A DNA stretch of 64,000 bases. It comes from Canna indica (taxonomy: Eukaryota > Streptophyta > Magnoliopsida > Zingiberales > Cannaceae). The translations under genes and the position numbers were made by a program. The stretch lies in assembly GCA_034359265.1 (NCBI GenBank), contig CP136890.1:34700501-34764500 (forward strand), given 5' to 3'. Under the pieces are notes generated by a model. It was not told where the DNA came from and made no database searches. It was given only the letters and a program-made list of their open reading frames with translations. Positions 21,590 to 33,972 of this stretch are shown here, in pieces (position 1 is the first letter of the stretch; every line of letters begins with the position of its first letter).

Positions 21590-24500
21590 CAACCTGCTAG
21601 GAACCTCTTAGATTATTTAGCCTCTGCTGTTGACTCTGCGCCCTCTGGGGGCATTCTTGGCTCATGTGACCTGCTTGCTTACAACTATAGCAGACATTCT
21701 GCCCATAAGTGAAGTTCTTAGTCCCATGGTTCATATCCCCACACCAAAAGCAATGAGGCTTGTCTCCCTGAGACCTAGCCCTGTGTTGGCCTAAGGTTTT
21801 CAACCTTGGTCTTAATTTTGGTTTTGATGATAACAGACATGGAATTAATGATTTCATTAAGAGTTATTTTCAGGTTCCATATCGGTTAGCGCACGACGTC
21901 TCCGGTTGGAAAAATCAGAAAAATTGGAGAAATCGACAAGGACGCTCGTCAACGCTCGGGATTCTTCAGGAAGATAGTGTTTAACTAGGTTTAGAGTGTT
22001 TAGCAAGTGTTGTAAATCATCTATATGATGCAAAGAACCCAAAAATTAAACCCGAACCCCAAAACATGTAAAATTAAAAAATTAGAAAATAATCATGAAA
22101 TTCACTAAGTTAGATTTTTTGGAGCTCCTTGGAGGGCAATATGACCTAGACATATTTTTGGCACCAAAAGTCCCGATAATTGTTCCTTAGATAAAAACTA
22201 GATAACGAGATACTTTTAAGGATTTTTTGGAAGTCTTTAGCCTACCCATATTTGACACGGAAGATTATAAAATTTTCATTTTTTGGAAATTTGTACTAGA
22301 CCCCAAAAGTTACATTTTGATTTTTCAGATATTTTTATTAAATCCAAATGAAGAGTAATCCTTATATAACATTTATATTTTAAAATAAAATTAATAAATG
22401 TTATATAAGTAGACTTAACGAAAACAAAATCCAAAAACGAACAAATGAGTAGAAAAATAAACAAGCAAAAACTCAGCTCTGCCCATATTTGTTCGACCAA
22501 CGGGTCGACCGACTGAAGAAGAAATCGGGCAGAAGGCATTTTAATCAATCGGCTGGTCTAATGACTGATGCCCAGAATGGGCATAATGCCTTCGGTCGCT
22601 CGGTCGATCGACCGACGATCGACCGGCAAGCGACCGGGCGTCGGCAACGGGCAAAAATATGCCTGTTGACGAGTCTTAAGTGTTGGAGGGTTATAAATAC
22701 CCACCCCAAACTCATTCTAAGCCTAATATTAATGCTTCCAAGCCTCAAAGAGTGATCCTAAGCATCTCTACAAGCTTTCCTTGAGCCATCCTTGCAAGAA
22801 CCCTAGTTTCGATCTTCATTCCTTGATTTAGCCTTCAAGCTTAACCTATTCATCTTTTCAAGGCATCGAGAGGACTAGAGAGTTTCTTTTGGAGCTAAGT
22901 ACTTGTTGTTTGTTTTGTTGCTCCAATTGTTATTGTATTTTATTGTTTATTTTCATTGTATATCAAGTGTTTAAACCTAGGTTGCTAGGTTTGATTGAGT
23001 TGGTGGTTGCCTTGGTGTTAAGACTTATATCCACCATTGTAAACTTAGTTTACTAGGATTAGTTGAGTTGTCCCTTAGGTTGAGGTGGGAGAGTACTCTC
23101 AGTAGGAAGGTGAGATACTTTCGGGTGTGAAAGTGCCTTCGGTTTGAGAGCAAAAACTTTTCGACGTAAAGTCCTCTTTGTAAGGGAAACGATATAATCT
23201 AGTAAAGCTAGTTTGGAAATTCTAAGTGTGGTGCTTAGGTAGTGGAGTAGGCATTGAGGCCGAACCACTATATATAATTGTGTTAGCATTGTTTACTTTA
23301 CGTATCTTATTGATTATCGTTTATATCTTGCTTCCGCTTACTACTCGATTTGTGAATTACCTAAGTAATCAAGTAAACAATTAAAATCGGAATTAGGCAA
23401 AAATATTTAAATAACATACTATTCACCCCCCTCTAGTTTGGCCATTTCACCAACACCCTGGAATCCTAACCCCTCGGGGGAAATGGAGGATGCGAGGAAC
23501 CTTGGGTTTGAGAAGGTGCTGGTCTGGCCCTCTTCCAAGCTGGTTGAGATACCTTTGTAACACTATCATATCTAACTTTACTAAATCGAGCCATGTGTGC
23601 TCCCTGAATGTCGCTCGATTTTCTAGTCTTTTGTGTCTGTGACTGCTTTGGTCGGTTCTCCTTTTCTTTTTGCTTGTCATCAAGGATGTCGTCATTAACC
23701 ACCTCAACTTGAGCACCATAGCCAACAAACGGGGATAAGAACTCAATATCTTGTGAGTCAATCACCCTCTGATCCTGGGATGTAGTCCTCTAAAGAATCG
23801 CTTAGTCTTTTGTTCCTCATTCATAGCCATGTCATCAACGAACCGAAGGAGATGATTAAACACTGCGACACACTCAACCACTTTCATAGACCGTTGCTGC
23901 AGATTCTGGAACTCCTGTTATTTCTTCCATCGGTAAGCGTCAGGAAAATAGTTATCATTAAAAGCGTTCCTGAACGCTTCCCAAGTAATGGTACCACCAC
24001 CGAGTGTCGCACGTGTGGCCCTCCACCAGAAACGAGCATCCTCAATGAATTCGAAGGTCGTATAAATAACCTTTTCATCCTCAGAAGGACGAGCAATCTC
24101 GATCAAAATCACTCTCTACCGCAGCTAACCACTCCTGTGTAGCCTCGAGGTCGGGCTTGCCTAGAAACACAAACTTGTTTGGGCTTAGGTCATAAAAATT
24201 GTCTCAGTGAGACTGTAGATGGGAAATGCTTTGTCTGCTGTGGTGGCGGATGGAACTATTGAGGTTGTTGACCCTCGCCCTGCTATGTCTGGATCTAGGG
24301 CTGTGGTGGCTGCGGTGGCTGCTGGTTCTACGGTGGTTGTTGTCCACCATCCTTCTCAGGCACCAACATCACATATCGCACCCTAGGCTACTCTCGAACT
24401 CTAACAGTGGACTCCTCAGTATATGCAAGGACATTATCCTCGACCTCTACCTCCACGATCTCCTCTAGAATAGGCTCAGTAGGCGCAGTTCGTCCAGCTC

Positions 24501-24740
24501 TCCCTCTTCCACGAGTCCCACCCGCAACTCGCCCTCGTCGAGTGGTCCCACGGGTAGCCCATCCGGTGCGTCAGCGACCATGAGTCACTGGGACATTATG
24601 CTCCTATCTAGCACCTCCATCGGCACTAAGTCACTAGCTAGACCGAGTACGACCCATCGACCTAGCTCGACCAGCTCGACGACCCACAGAACCAAAACCA
24701 ACGGTAAACTCCATTGCTCTCTAAGGGAATAAAAGGAAGA
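21590..24740 (-). pseudogene. Gypsy-B gag (interrupted by a solo LTR)
   Basis: A minus-strand gag in two parts. The N-terminal part (about 24740-23456) has a Gln/Pro-rich segment, ARFWWRATRAT, TWEAFRNAFNDNYFPDAYR (the retrotransposon gag core) and VAVFNHLLRF. The C-terminal part (21783-21590) has the CCHC zinc knuckle CYSCKQAGHMSQEC after CFWCGDMNHG. Several frameshifts and stops break the N-terminal part. The two parts are separated by the solo LTR at 21784-23455. Confidence 0.8.
21784..23455 (+). mobile_element. Copia solo LTR in gypsy-B gag (1672 bp)
   Basis: TGTTGGCC to TTCACCAACA with a perfect target duplication CCCTG (21779-21783 and 23456-23460). Same family as 12613-14247. It has a GGTCGACC/GGTCGATCGACC cluster at 22494-22640, TTATAAATAC at 22691-22700, and the CACTATTCACCCCCCTC tract near the 3' end. 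It is inserted opposite to the host element. Confidence 0.92.
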
Positions 24741-24893
24741 TAAGAACAAAGCAGAAGATGACGACAATATAATATAAATACAACACGTCGTAATACAAAT
24801 AGCTCTTAACAAAAATTTATTTAACACTTATTATTCTTAATCATATTAGTCCTTAACACGTCATAGTCTCTATTATCTTAAAAAGGATCCTAT

Positions 24894-24905
24894 GCTCTGA
24901 TACCA
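24894..24905 (-). promoter_or_regulatory. Primer-binding site of gypsy-B
   Basis: On the minus strand it reads TGGTATCAGAGC, adjacent to the LTR edge at 24910 (TGTTACGCCCC on plus). Confidence 0.85.
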
Positions 24906-24909
24906 AATT

Positions 24910-27900
24910 TGTTACGCCCCACCTAGGGTCTCCTTTAGAAAGCAGACACCACCCAAGAGGTAACGTAACCAAGGATTAAGATGACATAATAGGACCAAAC
25001 ATAACCCATAATTATGTAAACCAAAATGCAGCGGAAATTTAAAGTTCAACAATGAAGAATAACTACAACTGACACACTCCAAATGAAAGGTAAATAGCAA
25101 CAAGAGGATTCTCCAAAATAAAAACAAACTCCAAAAATGGATACCAAGGCTCGAATATGAGACCGATACCAGAGCATTCTACTAATTCTAACACTAGAAC
25201 AGCTAGCTCCGTACGTGTCACGCCTGTGGATCTAAGGCAAAAATAAGAGAAAAGTTAGCAGGAGACTGAGTAAGATTCAACATCAATATGACAAACACCA
25301 AGGTAATAACTCAAAATACCATGAACTCCATTATATGCAAGTATAACTCTAAAATTAACTCTAATAGCTCTACATGAACCAATGTCACCTGTAAGCAGTA
25401 TATTAGTGGATCAAGAGCGGTATGGACAAGAGCTCCATGGGTTTCCCCCTACACACTCTCGCACCTAAGAGTGGTTCTCCCCGTCCGCTGGTACAGGGAG
25501 AACCACTATCAAAGGATAGCCCAAGGCACTACGCAATGCCCCCACACCGCAGCGCATCTACTAGATACCGATATTTCTTGGCCATAGACTCTCATAGGTC
25601 CATTGGGCCACGAAGCATGGGGCTAACAGGCTGCAAATAGATTATCATAATAACTAGAGCACTAATGAATATAACAATAATATGTCAATGTTAAGAACAC
25701 TACTATAACACTTGTACCTAATGCATAACGAAAGTAACACGTATGATAATAATCCTATGAGCATAATTCTAGCACATGACATTTCTAATATAATTAACAT
25801 AATAATACCAATGTTATCATAGCTATATCATCTAGTTGAGCACTACATGTCATGGTTCAAATAATTATGCAAGGAATTCCAAAGAATAATACTGAATCAA
25901 GGATCAATAGATAATAGCACAATAAGGAAAAATATCACGTTGTGTAGGGTCCAAAGGAATCTAGGAGAGGATCTAATGTCTAATAACAACTTCTCTAGCT
26001 CTAATATTAATGTTAAATTATAAACATACTTAGCATGAAAATCGAAGCACTAAAATCCAGACTGTTTAAATGATACGATCCCTAATTAGTGGGTCCAGAA
26101 TATCGATTACATAAAGATTTATATATAATATGTCGAAATTCGACCAAAGAAAGCCCCTAAAATTAATTTTCGAAAAGCTCTCAAATTTCATATAAAAGCA
26201 TCTACAAGTAACTCATTATAACAATGCTATTCTTTTTATAATAGTTTATGACACTGTTATAAACATATAACACTCATACTTCATATTAGAAACACTACTA
26301 TAATAAATATAACACCTAATCCTTAAAATATTGTTAAAACATTGTTATAAATCTTAGATAACATTGTTATAATAAAATATCACTGTTACAATAATTAAAT
26401 CACTATTATAATTAATAAATCACTGTTACAACACCACGGTAGGGGGAAAAGTTTGGCTTTTCCCCCTTCTCTAAGATTTCGCCGACGGTGGCTCTGCCGA
26501 CGAAGGGATCTGGTGGTGGCGTAGGCCGCCTCCCACTCTCGTCCCCTCGGGTGGCAATTGTCGCTCGAAGGGTAGGCAGCTAGCACCGCCACCGCCCCAA
26601 GCGGTGTTGTGCCACCTCGAGGTTGGGCTGCATCCACTTTGCCCCGACGGGGCTGCTGTAGCCCCTTTCGGGGTGTCGTCCACCTCAACAGAGCGGACGT
26701 CGGGCAGATGCCGGCCCGACTTGGCATCGCCCGCCTCAAGGGGGTGGACGCCAACCCTAAACAAGGTCGGCTGCTCGGATTTCCTACCTTGATTTGGGGT
26801 GTTCTGGTTGCATAGTGATTACCACCGGACTCGAGGATATCTTGCCAGCCCAAAATACTCTGTCGGCCATAGTTTTCCAAAAATAGGTAGGTTCGTTGGA
26901 AAAACACAGATCACCAAAAAATATTGCCAAAAATAGCAAAAATCCTCAACAGAAATTATCTAATACCGAAATTCTCTCAATCATCCTATTTACCTTACAA
27001 TAAGGATCAACAAGAAGGAAAATAATCCTATATACCTCGAAACACAACTCCCCCAAACTCCGCACTGTTAGGTACTTTTCGATTTGCCCGAGCACTATTT
27101 CCGGCCAATGTTTTCTACATGTTTGTAAATATATTTTCGCGTTCATATAATTTTGGCTTTTATTATAATTCGTACTTGAAAAATCCTTTGTGCGATCCCC
27201 GAGGGCCCATGGTACGAGTTTGATGCATTTCCAGGTTATTCGGTGCTTGGTGCATGCGCTACGACTAAGCGGAGTAGTTTTCCTGCATTCGTTATGGTCG
27301 TGGCCATGGAAAATCACCATCTCGCACGGTCACAAATTTGACATGCGCCTCATGCTTTTGAGAACCTTGGGGTGACACTTGGGGGTTAGAGGTCTCATGT
27401 ATAATGTAGGAGAGCAATGGCAAACAAAGCGATTGCTTTAGACGGAGACGAAAGAGCAGCCCATATAGGCATGCGACCAATCGATCTTCGCACAAGACAC
27501 TTTGCGGAGCTCGTCCTACATCCGATTTTATGTCTCTTGCGTCCATAGTCCTATAATTATTGTTTTACTTTATACTTTCAATACCATTCAGCCAACATGT
27601 ACTTTTGGAGGCGCGGATATGGAGCGCGAGGTTGGCACGTGGACCAATGCATGCCCCACGTTGTTAAGTTGGGAAGCCCAATTCGGGATGAATTCAGGAT
27701 GATAGATTTATTCCTTGTACGGGATGCACGGGATGCAAAGGTGTCGCACGGGTTCTTCCGTACAATACAATTGGCCTGTGACAACACGCCCCGCCTCTGC
27801 TCGTCATGCGCCGCCTTGATATGAAAACAACGTTCTGAAAGACATCAATCCTAGGGTTGAGCGAAGGGATATTATTTATAGTGAGTGAAGCACGACCATT

Positions 27901-28006
27901 TTATAAAAAAGCCCCTCAATGGTAAAAATTCCAAAATAACCTCAATATATATTAAAATTTTGAAATTAAATAAATAATAAAAAAAGAAATGAATGCGGAA
28001 GTAACA
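24910..28006 (-). mobile_element. Gypsy-B 5' LTR (about 3.1 kb)
   Basis: The PBS-side edge TGTTACGCCCC at 24910 is clear. The outer edge at 28006 (GTAACA on plus, TGTTAC on minus) is inferred. As in the gypsy-A LTR, a GC-rich block (26430-26820) is followed outward by a minus-strand TATA-like CACTATAAATAATA (about 27883-27896) and an AT-rich U3 containing AAAGCCCCTCAA-type sequence. The matching 3' LTR is not found, having been lost with the 3' half of pol. The small frames in 26395-27824 show no domain. Confidence 0.65.
25470..25507. repeat. Strong hairpin in the gypsy-B LTR
   Basis: AGTGGTTCTCCC (25470-25481) pairs perfectly with GGGAGAACCACT (25496-25507), a 12-bp stem with a 14-base loop. 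It lies about 560-600 bp from the PBS-side end of the LTR. Confidence 0.85.
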
Positions 28007-29869
28007 TATCTTGATTTGGATTCAACGTGTGTGAAAATTGTTATGACTCACTTGATGGGATAATTGATCCACCAATTTCATAGATCAACCTATTGGCTTA
28101 ATTAAAATATTTAAGATATAGTTGATGGTAGCACACCATCAAGCCTTTTGCCAATACCTCTTCAAATATACTTGTGATGTGGCACTAAATTGAGATATTA
28201 CAATTTCCTCCACTTATATCTTGATATAAGATCCAACTCGAGTCTAACACATAGCTCAGAATCATACCCGGCCAAGTCGGCAGCATATGAGGTCTAAGCC
28301 TAGTAGCAGCTCCATCACAACTCCTGGGCAACCCTTTCTCATATTGGCTCCCTCACCATGCTTAGGTACTAGATCCTGCTCTGATATTATTTATTATAAC
28401 TTGCTTGATATGATAACTAATCCATCAACTTTATAAGCCAACCTATTAACCTAATTAAAATGCTCAACCTGAAGTTAATAATATCACACTCATCAAGTTT
28501 TATAAATCAACACCATATCCAACGTACCCATAATGTGGGACTGAATTAAGATATTATAATCTCCTTCACTTGTGTCAAAAATGGTAACTTAAAGTCAAAA
28601 CTTTATGTCAACGTTTATACGTTGTTTACAACTTTGTCCTTTCTTAAAAGATATGAGATTTCTCATTTTAGCTTGCACAGAGATGTAAGTTGGCTTAGAG
28701 AAGGGGTAAATGAACAACAAATGTAAAAAAATAATATGTACTATTCAAAAGATATAATTGATAAAAATAATTAAGTGGAATTTCAAGTCACAATTACTTC
28801 ACATGTTGCTCAATTCATGCTTAGTGGAAGATCAATCCATTCGCGTTGTCAATAAATTTTCATGTAGCATATGAATTTAATGTCATTCAGTTAATAAACT
28901 TCAAGCAACTAAGTGACATTTTAAGATAAAATGAGCATATTCTAAGTAGTTGAATGCTCAATATGTAGAAGTACACTTGAGCCAAGTACGGACCAATTCA
29001 TCAATATATCATGCAACATTTTTAGTTCAAGATGATGATGAATCAATATAATTAATTATAACTAGCCTATCTAAATTATCTTGGAAGTAAATGGATGATA
29101 AATTTTCAAAAGGGGATTGGTTTAATTGGAAGTAGGAGGAATTAAACTTTTGGAATAATTTAGTTTTGACTAAGAAATTAGTTTAAATTAATTTGACATG
29201 TAAGCAACAAAATTAACAAATAACCAAGGATACGTATGATTTGTTGGAACTTGCTAACATGCATGCAGCCCATGAAATTAATCAAAAATTTGGGCCTCAA
29301 AAGACAAGGTCCTAGTCAAATTCAACCAAATTATAAGCATCTCAAGTCAAACTATACGTTGATTAGGTCAAACATAAAAGACATATTTATTTCATAGAAT
29401 AAGAGAGGATAGAATAAGAGATGCACTAATATTCATTATTTATTTAGTGCATGAATTAGAAGAAAATATAAATAGAAGTATATAAAATTGAGATTATATT
29501 TGATGTACACCGAATTTAAAAAATTCATATTCAATTATTCCTCGTTCATTATACAAATCCAATTCTATCATATTCAATGAAACAAACATACCACAAGAGA
29601 CAAAGTGAAAAATTAATTAGTCTAACCAATAGTCAGACTACACCAAACTAAATCTACTCAATTTAAAGAGTACCCTTCAAATAAGAGTGGAAAAAAAAAA
29701 AATCTATTGTTCTAATTAAATGTAAGTAGAGGCCATTAGCCCATTATAAATTATTTAAACATTTGGGCCTCAAAGGATTCGGCCCAATCCCATTTAAGTG
29801 AAATCAAATCTAATTTGTAAAGGACATTGTAGGCGTCTTAGGCTTAACCCTTAATCACATAATACAATA
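28007..29869. other. Intergenic DNA with a direct repeat pair
   Basis: No gene is visible. Two diverged copies of about 165 bp lie at 28046-28206 and 28409-28575. Both run CTTGAT(g/a)..GATAA, AACCTATT, AATTAAAAT, ATCACAC or GCACAC with CATCAAG, then ATGTGG(c/g)ACT and ATTA(c/t)AAT(c/t)TCCT(c/t)CACTT. The remaining 29 kb region is AT-rich unique-looking sequence. Confidence 0.5.
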
Positions 29870-29879
29870 GTATTTTCAA

Positions 29880-30520
29880 TCCTCGTATACTCCTTTGTTT
29901 GATGGTAAGAAATTTACAAAGAATAGGTGGGCCCCACGAAAAAGATGGGGAATAATAATACCGATCTATTCCTAATGATTTTTTACTATACTGCCCATCA
30001 AACTTTATAAAAATGATATCCCATGAGTAAATGATTTTACGAGAAAATGATTATAAATGAAAAAAATATTGTCTATTATCAAATTAAATCGTAATTGTGA
30101 AAATATATTTTTGTCTTAAAAAAGTATGCATCAATTTACATTTTATAATGACACAACTAGAATTTAATAATAAAATTATTTTACATAAATATTTATAGTA
30201 TTTCATATAATCCAGTAAATATTTTTAAAAATTATTTTGCATTATTCAAAATTATTTATTATTATATTATTAATTATGACAAATTATAATATAAAATATT
30301 ATTTTGAATAAGTATATTCAATATGATTAAGAAGGATATTTTAATCATTTTCCTCTCTATTCATTGTCAATTCTTTATGTTAACCAAATAAGATAATTTT
30401 ATTCCTACTCTATTCTTAATGTCAACTAAACAAGGCAATTCTATTCCTTGTATATCCATTCCTTATATGTTCCTATTTGTTGCCTTTTTTTCATTTCATC
30501 CAACCAAACACATCATAAGG
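29880..30520. mobile_element. Possible MITE with degraded inverted ends
   Basis: The left end has CCTTTGTTTGATGGTAAG and the right end CCAACCAAACACATCAT, which are roughly inverted. Inner flanks also share CTATTCCTAATG-like and TTATTCCTA-like motifs. No clear target duplication was found, so superfamily and limits are uncertain. Confidence 0.35.
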
Positions 30521-31518
30521 GTCTATTTATTTTGCTAATTTTGGAGGGGATTGGACAGGACAAGTGCCCTTATCCCGTGTTCATTACATGAAATATTTCA
30601 AAGCAATTAAACAAAATGAGAGTAATGGACTAAACATTTGATTTTTTTTGTCTTGCGGAATAGCTTGGGACAAGGGATTAAGTGCATAGCACAAAGAGGA
30701 TTAAATTATTTGCATACTTTCAGACAAATCCCTTTCTTATCATGCACCATTGAGCATGAAAGTACTTTATGCATACTAGAATGGGTGAATAGTACAATCA
30801 ACAAAAAACAAGTGTTTTTTCGTTATTAGCTTAGGTATGATATCTAGGTGATTTCTTTCATAAACGAGTTTTTCTATAACAAGGCAAATTCAATCAAGAG
30901 CTAATATAAGATGATAAACAAGTAAATATATCTCAAGTAAAATACGATAGACAATTAATGGTAACAAATGAGTTAAAGTGATTCTACACCAAGCCTACCT
31001 CCGTTACATTGGCTTCATACGAAGGATTTCCAAATACAACTATTAGATTGCTTGTTTTACATCATATGAGGTTACACTAAGGCTTATCCTTCAATCTAGA
31101 GGGTGCATCTACCTCAAACAATAAAGAAAACAAGTAATACAATTAAACTAGGTGGGCCACCCACACCTTTACAAACAAGAATCATGAATATCAAACAAAA
31201 CATGCAAGAACAAACACTAAAGATAGTTGGAATGAAAGTATAAAATTAGATTGCAAGCCTCTTTAGCAATTCCTAGTCCTTCGATGCCAATGAAATGAAG
31301 CTCAAGTGAATCCAAGGCAATGACAAAGCACTATGGCAAAATCAAGTGGTTAAAAGCCAAAATGAAAAAAAAAAAATCAATGAGGAGAACTAATTATTTA
31401 AAGGAAGTCGTCTCAAGTGTATATGAGAGGTTTTAGAGCTATTAGAGCTTATTGTATGACCTTTTAGGGTCAAATGAAGATGGACTAAACGACTTGAAAT
31501 AGAGCTATCGAAAGTTTG
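30521..31518. other. Intergenic DNA, possibly an old Copia LTR remnant
   Basis: I see no gene. The text TCTACACCAAGCCTACCTCC (about 30984-31003) with neighbouring AAGGATTTCC resembles the minus-strand Copia LTR at 31519-32648 near its ACCAAGCCTAC...CTCTCCGGTTAGGATTTTC stretch. The resemblance is too weak to set limits. Confidence 0.3.
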
Positions 31519-32648
31519 TGTGAGAGGAAATGACACACTAGAGGGAGGGAGGGAGGGAGGGAGGGAGGGAGGGGTAGCGAACATGGGGGGGGGGGGGGGT
31601 AGCGTGTTCTCCGTAATTAAGCTTAAATTCAATTTAGCAAATGGAAACAAAATAATTCAAGTAAGCATAACACCCAATTGAATCAATGCTAGCACACTAT
31701 TTGTAGTGGTTCAGCTCTAACCAAGCCTACATATTCACTACCTAAGCTCTCCGGTTAGGATTTTCATGAATTCACTAGATATTAAAGTTTCTCCAAGAGG
31801 ATTTACACTAGAAGTGTACAACCTTCTCGTTGAAGGTACCTTCCCACCTCAAGCTTCAAGGTAATCCTAAAACCTAGTTACACAAGTGATTTTGCTCTAC
31901 ACCAAGGCAACCACTCATCCAAGACCTAAACACCTAGGTCAACTAAATAAGTTTAAGAAGCAAGAAAAATGACACTTTAAATTACAAACAAATGAGAGAA
32001 ATAATCAAACAAATATAACTTAGCTCTCAAATGAAGAATCATAGTTCATTTTGATGCCTTTGATGCCTTTGATGATGAATCATTTAAGAACAAGCTTAAA
32101 CTCAAGAAGTGATAAGCTCAGGATAGGGTTTTTGAAGGAATGACTCAAGAATGCTTAGAATGGATCATTTGATGGCTCAATATCAACATTCGGTTCATAG
32201 GAAGACATACTACCCCTTTTTATAGGAAAATAAGAAGGCAATGCTAAGGTTCAATGACATGTAATGGTTGGAAAATGATTGTTAGGATTGTCGATCGATC
32301 GTTAATCGACCGAACATTCAACCGAAACTGCACCATGAGCAGTTTTAGCGGTGTTCGGTTTCAGGTCGGGTTTTATTGCAATGGTTTAGATTTTTATCGT
32401 CATCAACTTGCATCCTAAGGACAATACATTATTCTAAGACCCCAAGAATATATTTATTCAAATATCTTTTCTTTCGAGCACTGATCAATGTCCACTTAGA
32501 TTTTTCTGATTACGTGCCGATCTTTCCTTCGTGGATGACACGTGCTTTTCAACTTGGAATCAAAATTATTTCTCAACTAAATGTTAGTTTTGAGTTTGTT
32601 ATCATCAAAACCAAGATTTGAACCAATGTTGAAAACCTTAGGCCAACA
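31519..32648 (-). mobile_element. Copia solo LTR, minus strand (about 1130 bp)
   Basis: Reverse-orientation relative of the Copia LTRs. The minus-strand start TGTTGGCCTAAGG is at 32648, there is a minus TATA (CTATAAAAAGG) near 32214-32225, and a GTTGTAGTGGTTC-type region lies on the 3' side. Flanks GTTTG (31514-31518) and GTTCG (32649-32653) match 4/5. The CACTAGAGGGGGG end has expanded into (GGGA)n and a G15 run (31541-31599). Confidence 0.75.
31541..31599. repeat. (GGGA)n and poly-G tract
   Basis: GGGA repeated about eight times (31541-31574), then 15 consecutive G (31585-31599). It occupies the position of the C-rich tract found near the 3' end of related LTRs. Confidence 0.9.
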
Positions 32649-33972
32649 GTTCGGTCGAACCTCGGTCGAACTCCGGTTGACAAAACTTCAGTTGGACTTC
32701 AGCCAAACAATTATTAGAAATTTAGTTTAGACATAGATCAGTCGAACTTCAGTTGACCGACCTTCGACCAAAATTATTACCATTCAAGTTTCACCTATTC
32801 GTATGTGGGTAAACTTAGGTTTTTAGACTATGAAAACTCATGAAAATATCATTAAGGTGGTATCCAAGGTTGCATGTCTCCGCTTTGTATCGCCAATTGA
32901 GGGGTTCAATAATGTGTTTATCGCTAAATTTTACTCTAAGTGAATTTTATCGAATCTAATCAATTTCACTCTTTTATCATGCAAGTGTCAAGCAATAGCC
33001 TAATAAAGATGAACAAAGTAAACAACAATGAATTATTTCTTGCCCCATGAAGCATAGTTGTGAAGTGACATGACAAGAGGATGCTACGTGATTTAGAGGT
33101 GGATGTTGAAACCATTTTCTTCTTCTTGGACTTTTTATTTAAAATGGGAGAATATTTTCTTGATGTGCCTCTTTTCTTAGCACAAGAAACAAATCTCTTC
33201 TGTTTTTCAACGTTTACACTTGCTTCTTTGGCTATACATGTTATGGGCATCAAAAACCTTATTAGTAGTAGGGGGATGACCCATTATCATCATCACCTTC
33301 ATCAAGAGTAATTAATTCATCGGTGTTTGCATAATCATATAACATCTTTAAAATTTCTCAAACATCAAAAGCGGAAGTGCAATGCATGATATTTTTAAAA
33401 ATCTCATTTTGCAAGGAATAAAATATGTAATTCATGACTTTTGCATTCAAATTAAATAAATTAATTTGCTATTGGGTCCATGCATTTATGTGGATTTTAT
33501 AGAATCTAATCAATTTCACTCTTTTATAATATGCAAGTGTCAAGCAATAGACTAATAAATATAAATAGAGTAAATAACAAATGGAGGCTCAATATGAATA
33601 GACTAATAAGATTCACTCTTCGACCATTGCTGTCACCAAAACGACACTGGCTGTAGTTTTAGCGCAACTTTGATTTTCAGTTCGAGTTTTGGGTTTTGGG
33701 TTTTGATTCATCATCATCGTGATACATATAGATGATATTACATTAATTCTAGACTCTTAGTTTTCATCATTTTTCGAGCATCAATCAATGCCCATTTGAA
33801 ATTCAGTTTCTGATTTTGCGTCGATGTTCTTTTGAATGTGGATACCCCGTGCTACTCGAATTGGAACCTAAAATTATTTATCAATGAAACATTGGTTCTG
33901 ATGATGACAAACACTCTTATAAAAATAATTTCATTAAGCACAAAAGGAGTATCAAACACGGGATTGCTCTCC
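32649..33972 (-). mobile_element. Copia remnants: LTR pieces and gag fragment
   Basis: A mosaic of reverse-orientation Copia sequence. 32649-32790 has GGTCGAAC/GTTGACC-type U3 repeats. About 33060-33560 matches Copia-A 6765-6950 in order: a GATTATGCAAA stretch, a GATGATAATGG-type acidic segment, then a degenerate zinc knuckle (SCAKKRG). About 33600-33920 resembles the U3 region of the 31519-32648 LTR. An approximately 80-bp sequence occurs twice (32938-33022 and 33494-33575), bracketing the gag piece. Confidence 0.6.

Noticed and set aside
26395..27824. Several GC-rich open frames as genes
   Set aside because: They overlap on both strands within the gypsy-B LTR, in the same GC-rich leader block found in the gypsy-A LTR; no domain seen.
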